64,000 nucleotides of DNA from Acetivibrio sp. MSJd-27 (GTDB lineage Bacteria; Bacillota; Clostridia; UMGS1840; HGM11507). The stretch is taken from the NCBI RefSeq assembly GCF_018918095.1, contig NZ_JAHLPV010000002.1:82332-146331 (forward strand). The letters are read 5' to 3'. A program made the position numbers and the translations under genes. Below the pieces are notes generated by a model, which was not told the origin of the DNA, searched no databases, and saw only the letters and a list, made by a program, of their open reading frames with translations. Below are positions 61,115 through 64,000 of the stretch, in pieces. The number at the start of each line of letters is the position of its first letter. The stretch's first letter is position 1.

Positions 61115-61591
61115 ATGAAACGAATTGTATTGTTCTCCGATTCCCACGGCAGAACAGAAAATATCAAAAATATACTCAGACAGATACCAGGGATAGATTA
61201 TGTGCTGTTTTTGGGAGACTGCCTGCGGGACATCTATCCAGTTGAACAGATGAATCCGGACATTGTTTTTCATTATGTCCCTGGCAATAATGACTTTAGC
61301 GTTTCTCTTCCAAGCGAAAAGACAGTTGAAATTGGAGGGGTGCGTATTTTTATGGCACACGGGCACCAATATCAAGTGAAGATGACCTGTGACCGCATCT
61401 TTTACCGGACGGGAGAGCTCCAATGCCAAATTGGACTGTTTGGACATACACATCGTGCGGTTAAGGTGCAGGACGATGGTATTCTTCTGATGAATCCGGG
61501 AAGTGTTTCTCTGCCTTACGGCGGGAATCCGTCTTACGGCATTATTGAGATCGAAAACGGCAGCCCGTCTGCTGATATATTATATATTTAG
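61115..61591 (+). CDS. YfcE/MJ0936-type metallophosphodiesterase
   Basis: 158 residues of the calcineurin-like phosphoesterase fold with all metal motifs: DSHG at residues 9-12, LGDCLRD, PGNND, MAHGHQY and GHTH. Relatives cleave model phosphodiesters; the natural substrate is unknown. ATG at 61115 follows GCGAGG, which comes from repeat B3. It is followed nine bases later by birA. Confidence 0.9.
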   Translation: MKRIVLFSDSHGRTENIKNILRQIPGIDYVLFLGDCLRDIYPVEQMNPDIVFHYVPGNNDFSVSLPSEKTVEIGGVRIFMAHGHQYQVKMTCDRIFYRTGELQCQIGLFGHTHRAVKVQDDGILLMNPGSVSLPYGGNPSYGIIEIENGSPSADILYI

Positions 61592-61600
61592 AGGTTTTTT

Positions 61601-62320
61601 ATGTTCCGTTATCTTTATATTGATCAAGTTTCTTCGACCAATGACTATGCAAAAGAACTGGGACTGCAAGGGGACAATAATATTGCCGTCATTGCGAAGG
61701 AACAAACCAAAGGCAAGGGAAGGCTGGGGCGCAGCTTTTCCTCCCGTCAAAATAATGGTTTGTACCTATCTCTCCTTTTTCAGCCGGAAGACCCCCTGCT
61801 TGTTCCTGTTATCGCAGCGCTCAGTGTTTATCAGGTTATCGCGAAGTACAGCAGAGATCCGGTATCTATTAAATGGCCCAATGATATTTTGGTTAAAATG
61901 AGTCCAGCGGATAAATACAAGAAAATATGCGGTATTCTCTGCGAATCTTTTGTAAGAGAGAAGCGTTTCCATGTCATCTGCGGCATTGGCATCAATATTG
62001 CAAATGATTTTTCCGAGGAATTGAAAGATATTGCAACCTGTCTGCAGGATCATTGTGATTTTGATGGCACTGCCGGGGAGTTGGGGCAGGAAATATGCCG
62101 TATTTTTGAGACTCTGATGCAAAAAGAAAAGCCGCAGTTGATTGCAGAATACAAATCGCATCTGAGAAACTTAAACCGCAAGGTCCGTGTCCTGAAAGGA
62201 CAGGATGAAATCATCGGTACCTGCACCGATTTGAACGAAAAAGGGGAACTGTTGATACAAACTGCACAGGGGGAACAGATCACGGTTCATTCCGGGGAAG
62301 TTTCTATCCGGGATTTATAA
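61601..62320 (+). CDS. birA: Biotin-protein ligase, class I (no HTH)
   Basis: 239 residues; attaches biotin to acceptor proteins. Starts with YIDQVSSTNDYAKELG, then KGKGRLGRSFSS, the biotin/AMP loop, and SIKWPNDILV, ICGIGINI; a C-terminal SH3-like cap (GTCTDLNEKGELLIQT) follows. The DNA-binding domain of BirA repressors is absent, so it is not expected to regulate biotin genes. ATG at 61601 follows AGAGG. Confidence 0.93.
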   Translation: MFRYLYIDQVSSTNDYAKELGLQGDNNIAVIAKEQTKGKGRLGRSFSSRQNNGLYLSLLFQPEDPLLVPVIAALSVYQVIAKYSRDPVSIKWPNDILVKMSPADKYKKICGILCESFVREKRFHVICGIGINIANDFSEELKDIATCLQDHCDFDGTAGELGQEICRIFETLMQKEKPQLIAEYKSHLRNLNRKVRVLKGQDEIIGTCTDLNEKGELLIQTAQGEQITVHSGEVSIRDL

Positions 62321-62370
62321 ACCTTGTTCTATGCCATCCGATTTTGTACGCGGTGGGTATCTAATCCCAT

Positions 62371-62440
62371 TTCGCAAGGTCGAAACGCTATTAAAGTAGC
62401 CTTTGCTACGCAAAAGTTTTCAATGCAATCTTGTTATAAC
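62371..62440 (+). repeat. Repeat module B, copy 4 (fragment) running into an A remnant
   Basis: CGCAAGGTCGAAACGC, TAAAGTAGCC, ACGCAAAAGTTTTCAATG, CTTGTTATAAC match the distal half of B. It is followed by GAAAGGAAGATGTCCC, a decayed A start, in the 228-base gap between birA and the AraC gene. Confidence 0.6.
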
Positions 62441-62548
62441 GAAAGGAAGATGTCCCTGTCTGTGCTCAAAAAAGTTTTTTGGACAAGCCCTCTGCAAGAT
62501 GGTTCTTGAAATTCACAGTCCTATTCTCAGAAAAGGAATGAAAATATT

Positions 62549-63763
62549 ATGCCAAAAGAAAATTTCAATCTACAAGAAAATACAGTGTTGAGAGAAGGGT
62601 TAGAAGACTTCTCCCTTTCCAGCGGCATAAATTCCTTTGCAGTGAATACAAAAGGGAAGCTTGTTTTGTCTTATCAGGCTTTTTGTCCCTTATCGAAACA
62701 CCAATTCCCCGAATGCAAAGAGTGCGAGCAGCATTTTCGATATGGCTGCTTCCATTCCAGTTACTTGAGGGGGCAATTTCAATTTTTCTGTCCGGTAGGG
62801 CTTTTGTTTCTCATCTCACCTGTCGCTGTTGGAAACAAATTGGAAGGGGCTGCTGTCGCCGGACCATTGTTAACAAGGGATTTTAAAGAGATTGAGCCGC
62901 TTGGATCTCACCGCAAGGCAGAGATGACGAGGGCGATTCAAACCATTCCTGTTGTAAAACCGGAAAGAGTTTTCGCTCTTTCCAAGACACTCTATTACCA
63001 CATTTCATATGCCTTTGAGTACATTTTGCCTGGCGGCGCAAAAGCCTTCTCTCTGTTTAATGCCTTGCTCTCCAATTTTAAAAATCTTTTGGCCAATCAA
63101 AAGGGGCTGATTTGTTTTTCAAGGATTAGGGAAAAAGAGCTTATAGGCTTTATTGAAAAAGGAGAACGAGGGAAAGCGGAACAGAAAATTCACATGATTT
63201 TGGACTATTTTTACGTTGTATGTGACGGAAACTTCGATATGTATCGAATTCATATGCTGGAGTATCTCATGTTCCTGAGTTATATCGCATCGAAAAACAA
63301 TACTGCCCCTGAACAAATCCTTGGAATGAATTATTCTTCCTTGAATTTGCTTCGGGAAATCAGAAATATGGAGCAGCTTCAGGACTGGCTTGAGGGTGTT
63401 TTGCAACACTTTTTCGACTGTGTGTTTGCCCAGAGCCAAGTCAAACATGTAAATATCATTTATAATGCGATCCAGTATGTACAGAAGAATTACAACCAAA
63501 AAATATATCTGGAGGATGTAGCTGGTATGATATATCTGAATCCCTCCTACTTCAGCAGAGTGTTCAAAGATGAGATGGGAGTAACATTTCACAGCTATCT
63601 GACCAACTACCGCATAGAGATGAGCAAAAAATTTTTACTGGATCCATCCATCCCAATTCTATCGGTTGCATCGCTGGTAGGTTTTGACGATCAGAGTTAC
63701 TTTACGAAAGTATTTAAACGCAAGAACGGAGTGACGCCGAAAGTGTTTCGGAGCCGGAACTAA
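62549..63763 (+). CDS. AraC family regulator with PocR sensory domain
   Basis: 404 residues. An N-terminal PocR domain (about 10-180) contains the Cys-rich stretch CPLSKHQFPECKECEQHFRYGC, a site that binds small diols or other ligands in relatives. The C-terminal AraC HTH pair spans about 310-400: IYLEDVAGMIYLNPSYFSRVFKDEMGVTF then ILSVASLVGFDDQSYFTKVFKRKNGVTP. It would activate a target operon in response to a small molecule; none is within the window, so its target may lie beyond the right edge. ATG at 62549. Confidence 0.9.
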   Translation: MPKENFNLQENTVLREGLEDFSLSSGINSFAVNTKGKLVLSYQAFCPLSKHQFPECKECEQHFRYGCFHSSYLRGQFQFFCPVGLLFLISPVAVGNKLEGAAVAGPLLTRDFKEIEPLGSHRKAEMTRAIQTIPVVKPERVFALSKTLYYHISYAFEYILPGGAKAFSLFNALLSNFKNLLANQKGLICFSRIREKELIGFIEKGERGKAEQKIHMILDYFYVVCDGNFDMYRIHMLEYLMFLSYIASKNNTAPEQILGMNYSSLNLLREIRNMEQLQDWLEGVLQHFFDCVFAQSQVKHVNIIYNAIQYVQKNYNQKIYLEDVAGMIYLNPSYFSRVFKDEMGVTFHSYLTNYRIEMSKKFLLDPSIPILSVASLVGFDDQSYFTKVFKRKNGVTPKVFRSRN

Positions 63764-64000
63764 AAAGTGCTGCAGCGGATTGCTTTTCTTTTCAAGTATT
63801 TTCGATTTTATCCTCCGATGAAATAATTATAGAAGGAACAAAGATTTATTTTGCAGTCAAAAGGGCATACTGTATCTGAGGTGACTAACTATTAAAAGTC
63901 AAGACATTTTTAAAAAAATTAAGTAATTGAAAAATAGGCGCACTTAAACAAGCCCTATGTTTCAAGGACTAAAAAAATATTAGATAAAGATTATCTCAAA
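63764..64000. other. Right-edge non-coding sequence
   Basis: Only AT-rich sequence is seen, without a clear gene, hairpin or repeat module. It may be the upstream region of a gene beyond the edge. Confidence 0.4.

Noticed and set aside
61045..61245. 66-codon frame across repeat B3 and the yfcE start
   Set aside because: Composed of repeat sequence and an out-of-frame part of the yfcE-like gene.

Overview
The window is chromosomal DNA of a spore-forming, low-to-moderate GC Firmicute, most likely class Clostridia. Supporting signs are Gram-positive type polC, remB between recF and gyrB, spoVG, TTG and GTG starts behind strong GGAGG sites, an SLH protein, and Cys-rich or small membrane proteins of the kind seen in spore formers. 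A family-level placement is not possible from the sequence alone. No rRNA, tRNA, CRISPR array, prophage, restriction system or complete insertion sequence is visible. The left edge (dnaN-yaaA-recF-remB-gyrB-gyrA) is the usual neighbourhood of oriC.

Layout: 1-6.9 kb holds the replication and topoisomerase genes. 7-11.3 kb holds rpsB-tsf and pyrH-frr. 11.4-13.8 kb is lrgAB plus two redox-type proteins. 13.9-16 kb (minus) holds three small membrane proteins of unknown role. 16.1-25 kb (minus) is a nearly complete aromatic amino acid operon: DAHP synthase, tyrA, aroB, aroA, aroC, pheA and a fused aroE-aroK, followed by a HAD phosphatase. It is headed by a Phe/Tyr-rich leader peptide and an intrinsic terminator, so transcription attenuation is the likely control. 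25-34.3 kb (minus) is uppS-cdsA-dxr-rseP-ispG-polC. 34.5-38 kb holds a dCMP deaminase, an SLH protein and a small-regulator island. 38.2-41.7 kb (minus) is a DUF4358/MBOAT/DHHW polysaccharide O-acetylation module. 42-47.9 kb holds a cytidylate-kinase-like gene, vanZ, azlCD and a GntR/ABC transporter operon. 48-57 kb is murC and spoVG-glmU-prs-pth-Dabb-mfd. 57.2-63.8 kb holds a parvulin lipoprotein, queG, a minus-strand cluster of four small proteins, a YfcE-type phosphodiesterase, birA and a PocR/AraC regulator.

The most striking unexplained feature is a set of intergenic repeat modules, called A, B and C here, 70 to 220 bp long. They occur about 13 times and are joined as mosaics at a palindromic GTTATAAC or ATAACCTC boundary. 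Stem sequences change between copies while pairing is kept, so they look like structured RNA or DNA elements. The C modules start at promoter-like TATAAT boxes and form long 5' leaders of three genes, and one A module lies inside the aro operon and carries the aroC stop codon. Two parS-like palindromes (gyrB-gyrA gap and inside pheA) fit an origin-proximal location. All functional statements are from reading motifs and context; no database search was possible.
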